DNA of 64,000 nucleotides from Geodermatophilus ruber (GTDB taxonomy: Bacteria > Actinomycetota > Actinomycetes > Mycobacteriales > Geodermatophilaceae), in contig NZ_FOSW01000002.1 in assembly GCF_900114385.1 (NCBI RefSeq), positions 434,001-498,000 on the forward strand. Reading direction: 5' to 3'. The position numbers and the translations under genes are program-made. The notes under the pieces were generated by a model. That model was not told where the DNA came from. It saw only the letters and a list, made by a program, of their open reading frames with translations, and searched no databases. This document shows, in pieces, positions 35,667 to 44,291 of this stretch (positions are counted from its first letter, which is position 1; each line of letters starts with the position of its first letter).

Positions 35667-36478
35667 CGGCCCGAGCCGCGGCCGCTCGCCTGCACGGCCA
35701 GCGCCACGAGCACCGGGACGGCGATGACCACGCCCCAGGCGGCCGAGCCGGGCAGCTCCAGCCAGCCGGCGTGCGCCAGCGCGCCACCGAGGGTCATCCA
35801 GCCCAGGGCCAGCAGCGCCGGCCCGTCGCCGGCCCGGGGGGCACCGGGGGTGGTGCGTTCGACGAGCAGGTCGAGCAGGGTCATCAGCACCGCGCCGGCG
35901 AGCAGCCAGCCGGCCAGGTTGGTCAGCGGCACGGTGTCGATGCCGGGTAGCGAGGGCCGCGGGTGCGCCCAGGTCCAGAAGCCGGCCTGCACCATCTGCG
36001 GGTCCAGGACGACGTCCCAGCCGGCGAAGACGGCGGCCGCGGTGCCGACGCGGGCCGCCCGGCGGGGCCCGGGCCGGACGTCGCGGGTGAGCCGGCGGGC
36101 GAGCAGCCAGCTCGGCCAGGCCATCATCAGCCAGGCCAGCGGCACGAGGAACGGCACGCCGAGCAGCGTCGGGCCGAGGTCGTCGCTGTAGGTGTAGGTG
36201 CCGTAGGGGAAGCCGGTCGCCAGGCCCAGCGCCTCGAAGCCGACCGCGGTGGCCGCGACGAGCGCGAGCACGGCGAGCCCGGTGCGCGGCGTCCGGCTCG
36301 TGCCGGCGTGCACCACGGACAGCGTGGCGCCCACCAGCACGATGGCCCAGCTCACCGTGGTGCGGGCCGGGCCGTCGGTGAGCGGGTAGGCGATCGCGGT
36401 GAGGACGAGCAGCGCGGCCAGCGGCCAGGGCAGCGCCGCGGCCCGGACCCGCGGCCGCGGGGCGGCGAGGCCGGTCAC
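35663..36478 (-). CDS. cruF: Carotenoid 1',2'-hydratase (CruF family)
   Basis: 271 aa with about seven membrane helices. GFEALGLATGFPYGTYTYSDDLGP, GVPFLVPLAWLMMAWPSWLL, AGWDVVLDPQMVQAGFWTW and TNLAGWLLAGAVLM are conserved CruF segments (Asp residues in DVVLDPQ). It adds water to the acyclic end of carotenoids. GTGA overlaps on both sides. With the split lycopene cyclase, a monocyclic hydroxylated carotenoid is expected. Confidence 0.86.
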   Translation of the reverse strand: MTGLAAPRPRVRAAALPWPLAALLVLTAIAYPLTDGPARTTVSWAIVLVGATLSVVHAGTSRTPRTGLAVLALVAATAVGFEALGLATGFPYGTYTYSDDLGPTLLGVPFLVPLAWLMMAWPSWLLARRLTRDVRPGPRRAARVGTAAAVFAGWDVVLDPQMVQAGFWTWAHPRPSLPGIDTVPLTNLAGWLLAGAVLMTLLDLLVERTTPGAPRAGDGPALLALGWMTLGGALAHAGWLELPGSAAWGVVIAVPVLVALAVQASGRGSGR

Positions 36479-38118
36479 CGTGACCCCCGCAGCCGCCCGA
36501 CCAGCCGGCCGGCGGCCGCCCGGGTGCGCGCGGGCAGGCCGCGGTCGGCGAGGACGACGCGGGCCGCCGTCCGCCCGGAGTTGCCCGACACCCCGCCACC
36601 GGGGTGGGTGGAGGCGCCGGCGAGGTAGAGGCCGGGCAGCCCGGGGACGCGGTGCCCGGAGAGGGCGGGGGTCGGCCGGAAGCCGAACATGCTGGCCAGC
36701 CCCATCTCCACGTGCATGACGTTGCCACGCAGCAGCGACAGTTCCTGCTCCAGCCGCAGCGGCGTCTGCACGTACAGCCGCTGCACCGAGCCGGCGAACC
36801 CCGGGGCGAAGCCGTCGACGGCCGCGATCAGCCGGGCCGCCTCGGACCCGGCGAGCGCGTCCCAGTCAGCGCCGTCGGCCAGGGCGTACGGGTACCACTG
36901 CCCCCAGACGGTGACCACGTGCTGCCCGGGCGGGGCGAGGGTGTCGTCGTCGGCGGAGAAGGACATCGCCAGCGGCACCGGGGTGCGCGGCAGCCGGCCG
37001 GCCCGCCAGTCGCCGTGCGCGGCGGCGAGTTGCGCCCGGTCGGTGCACAGCAGCTGCAGGCCCCGCAGCGCCTGGGCGGGGGCGACCCCCGGATAGGCCG
37101 GCAGCGCGTCGGTGAGCGCCCGCACGACCAGGCCGAAGCCGTTGCCCAGCGGCGGTGCCGCCCCGGCCAGCGCGGGCGGGGCGTGCTCGCCGGCCAGGTC
37201 GCGGGTGGCCAGCACGTGGCAGGCGGCGACGACGACGGGGGCGCAGATCCGCCGTCCGGACATCGTCTCGACGCCGGTCACCCGGCCGTCGTCGACCAGC
37301 AGCCGAGCCGCGCCGTCACCGAGGGTGACCCGCCCGCCGTCGGACTCCAGCCGCCGGCGCAGGGCCTCGGTGAGCCCGCCCGAGCCGCCGACCGGGTGAC
37401 CGGGCGGGACGTCGTGCAGCAGCGCCACCCAGCCGACCATGGCCGCGGTACCCGGCTCGGACATCGGCGGGCCGGACTGCGCGCCGAACCAGGCCAGCGC
37501 GGCCTTGAGTCGCTCGCTGGTGAACCAGCGGTCCAGCAGCGCGTCGCCGGAGCCGAGGAAGTCGACGGCGAGGTCGCCGCCGGGGGTGCGCGGCCGCCCG
37601 CCGGCGGGGGCGCCGAGCGGCCAGAACGAGCGGAGCAGCTGCGCGGGGCCGGGCCGGTCGCGGAAGGCGGCGACCACCGCCCGGCTGCGCGGCCCCCAGA
37701 CCGCGACGAACTCCCGGTAGGCGGCGGCGTCCCCGGGGCCGCAGGCGGCGGCGATCGACGCGCAGGTGGCGTCGAGGTCGACGGAGAAGACCAGCGGCTG
37801 CCCGTCCGGGCCGGGATCGCCCGGCGCGGGGGCGGGGGCGAAGCCCCACGGGTCGCAGTCGAGGTACCGCAGGCCGTGCTCGGCGAGCGCGAGCTCCTCG
37901 ACGATGCCGCTGTGCCGGATGATCACGTGCGCGCTCGACCCGCGGTCGACCCGGACGCCGGGCCAGCGCTCCACGGTGGAGACCGCCCCGCCCAGCACCC
38001 CGTCGGCCTCCACGACCTCCACCGAGAGCCCCGCGCGGGCCAGGTAGCAGGCGGCGACCAGGCCGTTGTGCCCGGAGCCGATGACGACGGCGTCGACGGC
38101 GGTACCGGCTGGGGTCAC
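36475..38118 (-). CDS. CrtI-like FAD oxidoreductase (PYROXD2/COG1233 type)
   Basis: 547 aa. DAVVIGSGHNGLVAACYLARAG and VVEADGVLGGAVSTVE are the FAD site; SAHVIIRHSGIVEELAL, GGSGGLTEALRRRLESDGG and the C-terminal YLAGASTHPGGGVSGNSGRTAA match the COG1233 desaturase family, in the branch nearer PYROXD2 than true CrtI. It sits between GNAT and CruF in a fully coupled operon. An oxidase or desaturase acting on the carotenoid is likely, but the substrate is not shown by sequence. Confidence 0.82.
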   Translation of the reverse strand: MTPAGTAVDAVVIGSGHNGLVAACYLARAGLSVEVVEADGVLGGAVSTVERWPGVRVDRGSSAHVIIRHSGIVEELALAEHGLRYLDCDPWGFAPAPAPGDPGPDGQPLVFSVDLDATCASIAAACGPGDAAAYREFVAVWGPRSRAVVAAFRDRPGPAQLLRSFWPLGAPAGGRPRTPGGDLAVDFLGSGDALLDRWFTSERLKAALAWFGAQSGPPMSEPGTAAMVGWVALLHDVPPGHPVGGSGGLTEALRRRLESDGGRVTLGDGAARLLVDDGRVTGVETMSGRRICAPVVVAACHVLATRDLAGEHAPPALAGAAPPLGNGFGLVVRALTDALPAYPGVAPAQALRGLQLLCTDRAQLAAAHGDWRAGRLPRTPVPLAMSFSADDDTLAPPGQHVVTVWGQWYPYALADGADWDALAGSEAARLIAAVDGFAPGFAGSVQRLYVQTPLRLEQELSLLRGNVMHVEMGLASMFGFRPTPALSGHRVPGLPGLYLAGASTHPGGGVSGNSGRTAARVVLADRGLPARTRAAAGRLVGRLRGSR

Positions 38119-38702
38119 CGGCGGTCCGCGCGGAGGACCGACCGGTCCAGGGGGAGGCGGGCGCCCAGGATGGCGAAGGGGCGCGCGTCGCCGGGGAAGT
38201 GGTAGTTGCGGACCAGGTCGACGAAGCCGTCGGCGTGGTACAGCCGGAACGCCTTGGTGTCGCTGTCCGGGGTGGACAGCAGTGCCGCCGGGTAGGGGAG
38301 ACCGGCCAGCAGGGCGTGCAGCAGCTGCCGGCCCAGGCCGCGGCTCTGGTGGTCGGGGTGGACGTGCAGCTCGCAGACCTCGAAGGCGCCGGTCAGCCAC
38401 TTCTTCCCGGTCCGCCGGTCGAGGGCGGCTCGCACCTGGTCGTGCCACCACTGGCCCGGGGCGATGAGGTAGCCGTAGCCGAAGCCGGCCAGCCGCTCGC
38501 CGTCGGCGGTCTGGACGAACGCCCCCACCGCCCGGAAGCCGGGGCGCTCGGTGTGCTGGACGGCGTAGCCGTAGCGGCCCGCGACGACCGACGCCGAGTA
38601 GCCCATCGCGGCCCCGTAGATGGCCAGCGCCTCGTGCATGTGGTCGCGCAGCCACGCGGTGGGCAGCTCGGTGACCCGCGCGGCGGGGGTCGTTCCTGTC
38701 AC
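38115..38702 (-). CDS. GNAT-family acetyltransferase
   Basis: 195 aa. CELHVHPDHQSRGLGRQLLHAL is motif A with the QxRGLG acetyl-CoA loop; KAFRLYHADGFVDL is motif B. N-terminal LRDHMHEALAIYGAAMGY precedes. GTGA overlaps at both ends place it within the second carotenoid operon. Acceptor unknown. Confidence 0.82.
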   Translation of the reverse strand: MTGTTPAARVTELPTAWLRDHMHEALAIYGAAMGYSASVVAGRYGYAVQHTERPGFRAVGAFVQTADGERLAGFGYGYLIAPGQWWHDQVRAALDRRTGKKWLTGAFEVCELHVHPDHQSRGLGRQLLHALLAGLPYPAALLSTPDSDTKAFRLYHADGFVDLVRNYHFPGDARPFAILGARLPLDRSVLRADRR

Positions 38703-39211
38703 GGGGCCACCGCCTCCGGCAGGACGGAGGGGCCGCTGCCGACCTCGGCGGCCGTGCCGTCGGTGAGCCGCAGCAGTTCGTCGTAGCTGGTGGGGAAGAC
38801 GACGTGCGGGTGCCCGGCGGCGGCCCAGACCTGCGCGTACCGGGCGAGCTCCACGTCGACCAGCGTGCCTATCGGCTCCGGGTGCCCGATCGGTGCGACC
38901 CCGCCGATCGGCTGGCCGGTGTGCCGGCGGACGAACTCGGGCGAGCCCGGCGCGAGGGAGGGGACACCGAGCAGCGCGGCGACCGCGTCGACGTCGACCC
39001 GGTGGGCGCCACTGGTGAGCACCAGCAGCGGCGCACCGCCCGCGTCGAACAGCAGGCTGTTGGCGATGGCGCCGACCGGGACGCCGAGCTGCGCGGCGGC
39101 CGCCGCCGCAGTGCGGGCGTCGTCGGGCAGCTCGCGGATCTCGCCGGCCGCACCGGCCTCGGCGAGGAGACGGGTGATCGCGGCCACCCGCGGATGGTCG
39201 GCGCGGCTCAT
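38699..39211 (-). CDS. YbaK/EbsC aminoacyl-tRNA deacylase family protein
   Basis: 170 aa. GVPVGAIANSLLFDAGGAPLLVL, SGAHRVDVDAVAALLGV and GQPIGGVAPIGHPEPI match the YbaK/ProX trans-editing domain, which removes mischarged amino acids from tRNA. The ATG at 39211 (MSRADHP) has GGAGG upstream. First gene of the operon that ends with the flavin reductase, although it has no obvious link to carotenoids. Confidence 0.85.
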   Translation of the reverse strand: MSRADHPRVAAITRLLAEAGAAGEIRELPDDARTAAAAAAQLGVPVGAIANSLLFDAGGAPLLVLTSGAHRVDVDAVAALLGVPSLAPGSPEFVRRHTGQPIGGVAPIGHPEPIGTLVDVELARYAQVWAAAGHPHVVFPTSYDELLRLTDGTAAEVGSGPSVLPEAVAP

Positions 39212-39321
39212 GGGCTGATCCTCCCATCGGCTCGGGCGGCACGCTGCGCCTCGCGCGCCGTCCACGGCCCCTGTGCGCCCCGCTTGACGTCGGCGGCAGG
39301 GTCGGGTCTACTCGACATCGT

Positions 39322-39337
39322 TCGAACATGTGTTCGA
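39322..39337. promoter_or_regulatory. SOS (LexA) box TCGAAC-ATGT-GTTCGA
   Basis: A palindromic TCGAACNNNNGTTCGA match to the actinobacterial LexA consensus. It lies 94 nt before the DUF6504 gene and also 110 nt from the divergent YbaK start, so it can repress the DnaE2 cassette until DNA damage. Confidence 0.9.
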
Positions 39338-39431
39338 GCTATGTCGGTCTCCCGTCGCTCCCGGGTCCTTCCCCGCCCGGTGCGACGGGTCGGGGCCGAT
39401 CGGGGCGGCGCGGAGCGGTGGGGAGTCTGTC

Positions 39432-39746
39432 ATGAGCCGGGTGCTGGGTGGGGTCGGCGAAGAGGTGCAGGTCGAGCGCGGCCCGCTCGGCCCGGTGCAG
39501 TTCTGGCGCGGGCAGTCGCGGTACGTCGTCGGGGAGCTCCTCGACTCCTGGGTGGAGACCGCTCCCTGGTGGCAGCGTGGGGCGGAAGCCGTCGGCGGGG
39601 CCTCCGCCGAGCTGGTCGCGAACCGGGAGGTGTGGCGGGTCGAGGCGGTCCGGGCCGGGCGGTCGCGGATGAGCTTCGCGGGGGTGTTCGACCTGAGCTG
39701 GAGCTCGTCGGAGAACCGGTGGGCGCTCGTGCGGGTGCACGACTGA
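39432..39746 (+). CDS. DUF6504 family protein, first gene of SOS cassette
   Basis: 104 aa. Conserved pattern EEVQVERGPLGPVQFWRGQSRYVVGELLDSWVETAPWW, with EVWRVEAVRAGRSRMSFAGVFDL, is the DUF6504 signature seen beside translesion-polymerase genes in actinobacteria (also found as a tail on ImuB-like proteins). No enzymatic motif. ATG with GGGGAG 6 nt upstream, downstream of the SOS box; TGATG overlap with the HEPN gene. A mutasome accessory role is inferred from context. Confidence 0.75.
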   Translation: MSRVLGGVGEEVQVERGPLGPVQFWRGQSRYVVGELLDSWVETAPWWQRGAEAVGGASAELVANREVWRVEAVRAGRSRMSFAGVFDLSWSSSENRWALVRVHD

Positions 39747-40228
39747 TGGGCGCCGTCCGCGTCATGGCCGATCAGCTACCCCTGCCCCCGCCGCTGCCGG
39801 CGGCAGCCGCGGGGCTGCTCGACCAGGCCTACCGGGCGCTGAGCGAGGCCGGGGCGAGCACCGACCCGCGGCAGCGCTACGCCACCGCGCACCTGGGTGC
39901 CCTGCGCGCGGCCGCGGCGGTGCTGGCCGCCCGCACCCGACCGGAGTCCGGCCGTCGCCGCCCGCGCAGCGCCTGGGTGCTGCTCGGCCAGGTCGCGCCG
40001 GAGCTGGGGGAGTGGGCCACCTTCTTCGCCGCCGGTGCCGCCAAGCGGGCCGCCGCGGAGGCCGGCCTCTCCCACGCGGTCACCGTGCGGGAGGCCGACG
40101 ACCTCGTCCGCGACGTCGGCGCCTTCCTCACCGTCGTCGAGAGCGCGCTGGCCAGCTCGCCGCCACCCCCCGAGCCGCCCCGGGCCGCCCGCCCGCGGGT
40201 GGTCGGCGGCTCCCGGCACCGGCGGTGA
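39746..40228 (+). CDS. SAV_6107 family HEPN-domain protein
   Basis: 160 aa, helical. LLDQAYRALSEAGASTDPRQRYATAHLGALRAAAAVLA and LGEWATFFAAGAAKRAAAEAG match the SAV_6107 HEPN-like family that accompanies DnaE2-type cassettes. The RX4-6H nuclease motif of toxic HEPN RNases is not evident. Overlaps: TGATG with DUF6504, GTGA with the polymerase. Role in the mutasome unknown. Confidence 0.75.
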   Translation: MGAVRVMADQLPLPPPLPAAAAGLLDQAYRALSEAGASTDPRQRYATAHLGALRAAAAVLAARTRPESGRRRPRSAWVLLGQVAPELGEWATFFAAGAAKRAAAEAGLSHAVTVREADDLVRDVGAFLTVVESALASSPPPPEPPRAARPRVVGGSRHRR

Positions 40229-43200
40229 GCGCCGACCCTTTCGTCCACCTCCACGTCGCCTCGGGTTACTCCATGCAGTACGGGGCCAACCACCCGGCCG
40301 ATCTCGTCGGCCGGGCCGCCGAGCACGGCATGCGGGCGCTGGCGCTGACCGACCGCGACGGGCTCTACGGCGCGGTGAAGTTCGCCCTCGCCTGCCGGGC
40401 GGCCGACGTCCGGCCGATCTTCGGGGTGGACCTGGCCGTCGTGCCCCCGGTCGACAGCACGGCGCCCCCGGCCCTCGCGCCGGTGCTCGGGAACGGGCAC
40501 TCGCCGGAGCTGACCCGCGCCCGCCGCCCGGACGCGCCGCCCCCGCAGCCCCGCCGGCCCGGGGGCGGCCGCCGGGTCCCGGCCCGGGGCGGCGCCGGCG
40601 TCGACCTGCGGCTGCCGCGGGTCACCTTCCTCGCCCGCAACGGCGCCGGCTGGCGGTCGCTGTGCCGGCTGACCAGCGCCACCCACCTGCGCGGCACGCG
40701 CGGGGAGCCGGCGGGCTCGCTGGCCACCGCCGCCGAACACGCGGCCGGGCTGGTGGCGCTGTTGGGGCCCGACTCCCCGGTCGGCCGGGCGCTGGCCGCC
40801 GGACGAGCCGATGTCGCCGCCGCCCGGCTGGCCGCCTGGCGCGCGGTGTTCGGTCCCGGCTCGCTGGTGCTCGAGGTCGTGCACCACCGCGGCCGGGGGG
40901 ACCGCTCCCGGGCGCAGGCGCTGCTGCGTTTCGCCGTCGCGCAGGGCGTGCCGGCGGTGCTGACCAACGCGGTGCGCTACGTCGACGCCCTCGACGCCCC
41001 CACCGCCGACGTCCTGGACGCCGCCCGGCGGCTGGTCCCGCTGGACCTGCGGCACGTCGACCGGCGCACCGCCGAGGGCTACCTGAAGTCGGGCAAGGAG
41101 ATGGCCGAGGTCGCCGAGGACCTCGTCGGCCCCGACCGGGACGCGGCCCTGCGGCTGCTGGAGCGCACCGCCCGGCTGGCCGAGCAGTGCGCCGTCGACG
41201 TCCGCGCCGACCTCGGCATCGGCACCGTGCGCTATCCGGAGCTGGATGTGGTCACCACTCCCGCGGAGCGCGGGATGGGGCCCTCCCAGGTGCTGCGCGC
41301 CCGCTGTGAGGTGGGGCTGGGCCGGCGGGGGATGCCCCTGACCGAGCGGGTCCGGGTGCGGCTGGACGAGGAGCTCGCGGTCATCGACTCCCTCGGCTAC
41401 CCGTCCTACTTCCTCACCGTGGCCGACGTGGTCGACCTCATCAAGAGCTTGAGGGTTCGGGCGGCGGCCCGCGGTTCCGGTGCCGGCAGCCTGGTCACCT
41501 ACCTGCTGGGCATCTCCGACGTCGACCCGCTGCGCTACGGCCTGCTGATGGAGCGCTTCCTCTCCCCGTTGCGCCACCAGCTGCCCGACATCGACATCGA
41601 CGTGGAGTCCGCCCGCCGGATGGAGGTCTACGACGCGGTCCTCGACCGCTTCGGCGCCCACCGGGTCAGCTGCATCTCGATGATGGACACCTACCGGGTG
41701 CGGCACGCCATCCGGGACGTCGGGGCCGCGCTCGGGCTGCCCCCGGCGGAGATCGACGCCGTGGCCAAGGCCTTCCCGCACATCCGCGCCAACCAGGTGC
41801 ACGCCGCGCTCAAGGACCTCCCCGAGCTGCGGGCCAGCCGGTACGGATCCCGCCGGGCCGGCGGCACCGGCGACCTCGACCTGCTCTTCGACCTGGTCGC
41901 CCGGCTCGACGGCCTGCCCCGGCACATCGCCCTGCACCCGTGCGGGGTGCTGCTCTCCGACGCCACGCTGCTCGACCGCACCCCGGTGGAGAACAGCTAC
42001 CTGGGCTACCCGATGAGCCAGTTCGACAAGGACGACGTGGAGGAACTGGGGCTGCTCAAGCTCGACCTGCTCGGCATCCGCATGCAGTCGGCGATCGCGC
42101 ACGCCCTCGACGAGGTAGCCCGGGTCGACGGGAAGACCGTCGACATCGACGCCGTCCCGCGCGATGACCCGACGACGTTCGAGCTGATCCGCAGCACCCG
42201 CACCCTCGGCATGTTCCAGATCGAGTCACCGGGGCAGCGGGAGCTGGTCGGCAAGTTCGGGCCGGGAACGTTCGAGGACATCATCATCGACATCTCGCTG
42301 TTCCGGCCCGGGCCGGTGAAGAGCGACATGGTCACGCCGTTCCTCATGGCGAGGAACGGCTGGGAGGACGTCACCTACCCGCACCCCGACCTCGCCTTCG
42401 CCCTCGAGGAGACCGCCGGGGTGGTGGTCTTCCACGAGCAGGTGCTGCAGATCGTGGCGCAGATGGCCGAGGTCACCCTGGCCGAGGCCGACGAGGTGCG
42501 CCGGGCGCTGGGGGAGAGGGACGCCCATCCGGAGGTCCGCGCCTGGTTCATGTCCCGGGCCCTGGAGCGCTACCCGGTCGAGGTGGCCGAGCGGGTGTGG
42601 GAGGTGCTGGCCGCCTTCGGCTCGTTCGGCTTCTGCAAGGCCCACGCCGCGGCGTTCGCCCTGCCCACCTACCAGTCGGCGTGGCTGAAGGCGCACCATC
42701 CCGCGGCCTTCCTCGCCGGGGTGCTCACCCACGACCCGGGCATGTACCCGAAGCGGCTGATCCTCGACGACGCCCGCAACTTCGGCGTCCGGGTGCTGGG
42801 CCTGGACGTCAACGCCTCGGCCGGCACCTACCGCGTGGAGCGGATCCGGCCGGGGGAGGAGATGGAGGAGGAACCGTGGCGGCGGCCGGAGTGGATGCCG
42901 GCGGCGATGCCCGACCCGACCCGCTACGGCATCCGGCTGTCGCTGGCCGACGTGAAGGGCATCTCCGCGGAGGAGGTGACCCGCGTCGTCGCCGGTCAGC
43001 CCTACCGGTCGCTGACCGACTTCTGGCACCGGGCCGCGGTGTCCCGGCCGGTGGTGGAGCGGCTGGTGCTGGCCGGTGGGTTCGACTCCCTCTACGGCTT
43101 CGGGGTGCGCGACCGCGAGGCCGGCCGGCCCACCCGCACCCGCCGGCAGGTCACCCGGCGGGACCTGCTGCTGCAGATCGGGGAGCTGGACCGGTGGAGC

Positions 43201-43992
43201 CGTAGCGGGGCGAAGGCCGGCTCGGTGGGGCAGCTGAGCCTCGACCTCATGGGGCTGGAGCCGGCCGGCGAGGAGGCGGAGGAGCCCGGGCCGGGCTGGG
43301 CCGAGGGCAGCGGCCTGCCGGAGTTCACCGACGCCGAGCTGGTCCGCGCCGAGCTGGAGGTGCTCGGTCTGGACGCCAGCCGGCACGTCGTCGACTTCTA
43401 CCGGCCCTTCCTCGCCGCGATCGGCGCGGTGCCGGCCGGGGAGCTGCTCACCTGCCGCAGCGGCGCGGAGGTGCTGGTCGCCGGGGTGAAGGTGGCGACC
43501 CAGACCCCGCCGATCCGCTCGGGACGCCGGGTGGTCTTCGTGACCCTCGACGACGGGACCGGCTGTGCCGACGCGACGTTTTTCGAGGACGCGCAGGGCC
43601 CCTACGCCGCGACGGTGTTCCACGGGTGGCTGCTGGTCATCCGGGGGGTGCTGCGCCGCACCGGCCCCCGCGGGGTGTCCCTGCGAGCCACCGGCGCCTG
43701 GGAGCTGCCGGCGCTGCACGAGGCGTGGGAGGCCGGCGGGACCGGCGCGGTCGCCGAGCTGATGGCCGCGCCCGGGCAGTACACCGAGCAGGCGATCGCC
43801 GGGGCGGCCGCCTCGCGGAACTCGCGACCGGTCATGGTGCGGCCGGTGCTGGTCCACCCGACCGGGTTCCGGATGTCGCCGTACGCCGACATCAAGCCCG
43901 CCGGCGAGGACACCCAGGGAGCGGCGCGACGCGCCGCCGCCGGGCCGCCCCGCAAGCTGTGGCACTCCAGCCCCGGCAGCTCCGGCCACTGA
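40225..43992 (+). CDS. dnaE2: DnaE2-type error-prone DNA polymerase III alpha subunit
   Basis: 1255 aa. The N-terminal PHP domain begins FVHLHVASGYSMQYGANHP; the metal motif reads LTDRDGLYGAVKF, where active PHP domains have TDH, so proofreading is probably weak or absent. A low-complexity insert (residues ~85-130, Arg/Pro-rich) follows. The polymerase site has PDIDIDVESARR and RGSGAGSLVTYLLGI; FRPGPVKSDMVTPF and FGSFGFCKAHAAAFAL are finger-region landmarks. A C-terminal OB domain includes GVKVATQTPP and FVTLDDGTGCADATFFED. SOS-controlled through the box at 39322-39337. It matches the Streptomyces-type DnaE2 paralogue. Confidence 0.9.
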   Translation: MSADPFVHLHVASGYSMQYGANHPADLVGRAAEHGMRALALTDRDGLYGAVKFALACRAADVRPIFGVDLAVVPPVDSTAPPALAPVLGNGHSPELTRARRPDAPPPQPRRPGGGRRVPARGGAGVDLRLPRVTFLARNGAGWRSLCRLTSATHLRGTRGEPAGSLATAAEHAAGLVALLGPDSPVGRALAAGRADVAAARLAAWRAVFGPGSLVLEVVHHRGRGDRSRAQALLRFAVAQGVPAVLTNAVRYVDALDAPTADVLDAARRLVPLDLRHVDRRTAEGYLKSGKEMAEVAEDLVGPDRDAALRLLERTARLAEQCAVDVRADLGIGTVRYPELDVVTTPAERGMGPSQVLRARCEVGLGRRGMPLTERVRVRLDEELAVIDSLGYPSYFLTVADVVDLIKSLRVRAAARGSGAGSLVTYLLGISDVDPLRYGLLMERFLSPLRHQLPDIDIDVESARRMEVYDAVLDRFGAHRVSCISMMDTYRVRHAIRDVGAALGLPPAEIDAVAKAFPHIRANQVHAALKDLPELRASRYGSRRAGGTGDLDLLFDLVARLDGLPRHIALHPCGVLLSDATLLDRTPVENSYLGYPMSQFDKDDVEELGLLKLDLLGIRMQSAIAHALDEVARVDGKTVDIDAVPRDDPTTFELIRSTRTLGMFQIESPGQRELVGKFGPGTFEDIIIDISLFRPGPVKSDMVTPFLMARNGWEDVTYPHPDLAFALEETAGVVVFHEQVLQIVAQMAEVTLAEADEVRRALGERDAHPEVRAWFMSRALERYPVEVAERVWEVLAAFGSFGFCKAHAAAFALPTYQSAWLKAHHPAAFLAGVLTHDPGMYPKRLILDDARNFGVRVLGLDVNASAGTYRVERIRPGEEMEEEPWRRPEWMPAAMPDPTRYGIRLSLADVKGISAEEVTRVVAGQPYRSLTDFWHRAAVSRPVVERLVLAGGFDSLYGFGVRDREAGRPTRTRRQVTRRDLLLQIGELDRWSRSGAKAGSVGQLSLDLMGLEPAGEEAEEPGPGWAEGSGLPEFTDAELVRAELEVLGLDASRHVVDFYRPFLAAIGAVPAGELLTCRSGAEVLVAGVKVATQTPPIRSGRRVVFVTLDDGTGCADATFFEDAQGPYAATVFHGWLLVIRGVLRRTGPRGVSLRATGAWELPALHEAWEAGGTGAVAELMAAPGQYTEQAIAGAAASRNSRPVMVRPVLVHPTGFRMSPYADIKPAGEDTQGAARRAAAGPPRKLWHSSPGSSGH

Positions 43993-44291
43993 CCGCCGGC
44001 CGGTACGGGGTGACTCCGGCCCGCGCCACCCCGCATCCGCTGCGCCTCACCGGATCGTGCAGCCGGCGCGGCCACGTACGGCGCCAGCCAGGGCTACCCC
44101 GACCGGGCGTCGAAGGGCGTTCGCAGAACACCGCTCGCGCACGGGCCGGACCGCTCTGCGGCCGGGAATCGGGCCGGCATTCCTCGCGTCGGTGCACCGC
44201 GGGCTGGGTAAGCGGGAGTGTCGCTCACCGTGCCCCGGGACGGGGTAAGCAGGAGTGCGTTGTCGCGACGGAGGCACCAGGAGGGCCTTCC
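43993..44291 (+). other. Intergenic region with paired GGGTAAGC repeats
   Basis: No gene is evident. Two near-identical copies of GGGTAAGCNGGAGTG lie at 44206-44220 and 44243-44257. GGGTA resembles the -10 of stress sigma factors of the SigB/SigF type, but no clear GTTT -35 is seen at the right distance. The repeats precede a DUF2267 gene, often stress-related. Confidence 0.35.

Noticed and set aside
39330..39431. N-terminal extension of DUF6504 starting inside the SOS box
   Set aside because: It would place coding sequence across the operator and the family homology begins at MSRVLGG.
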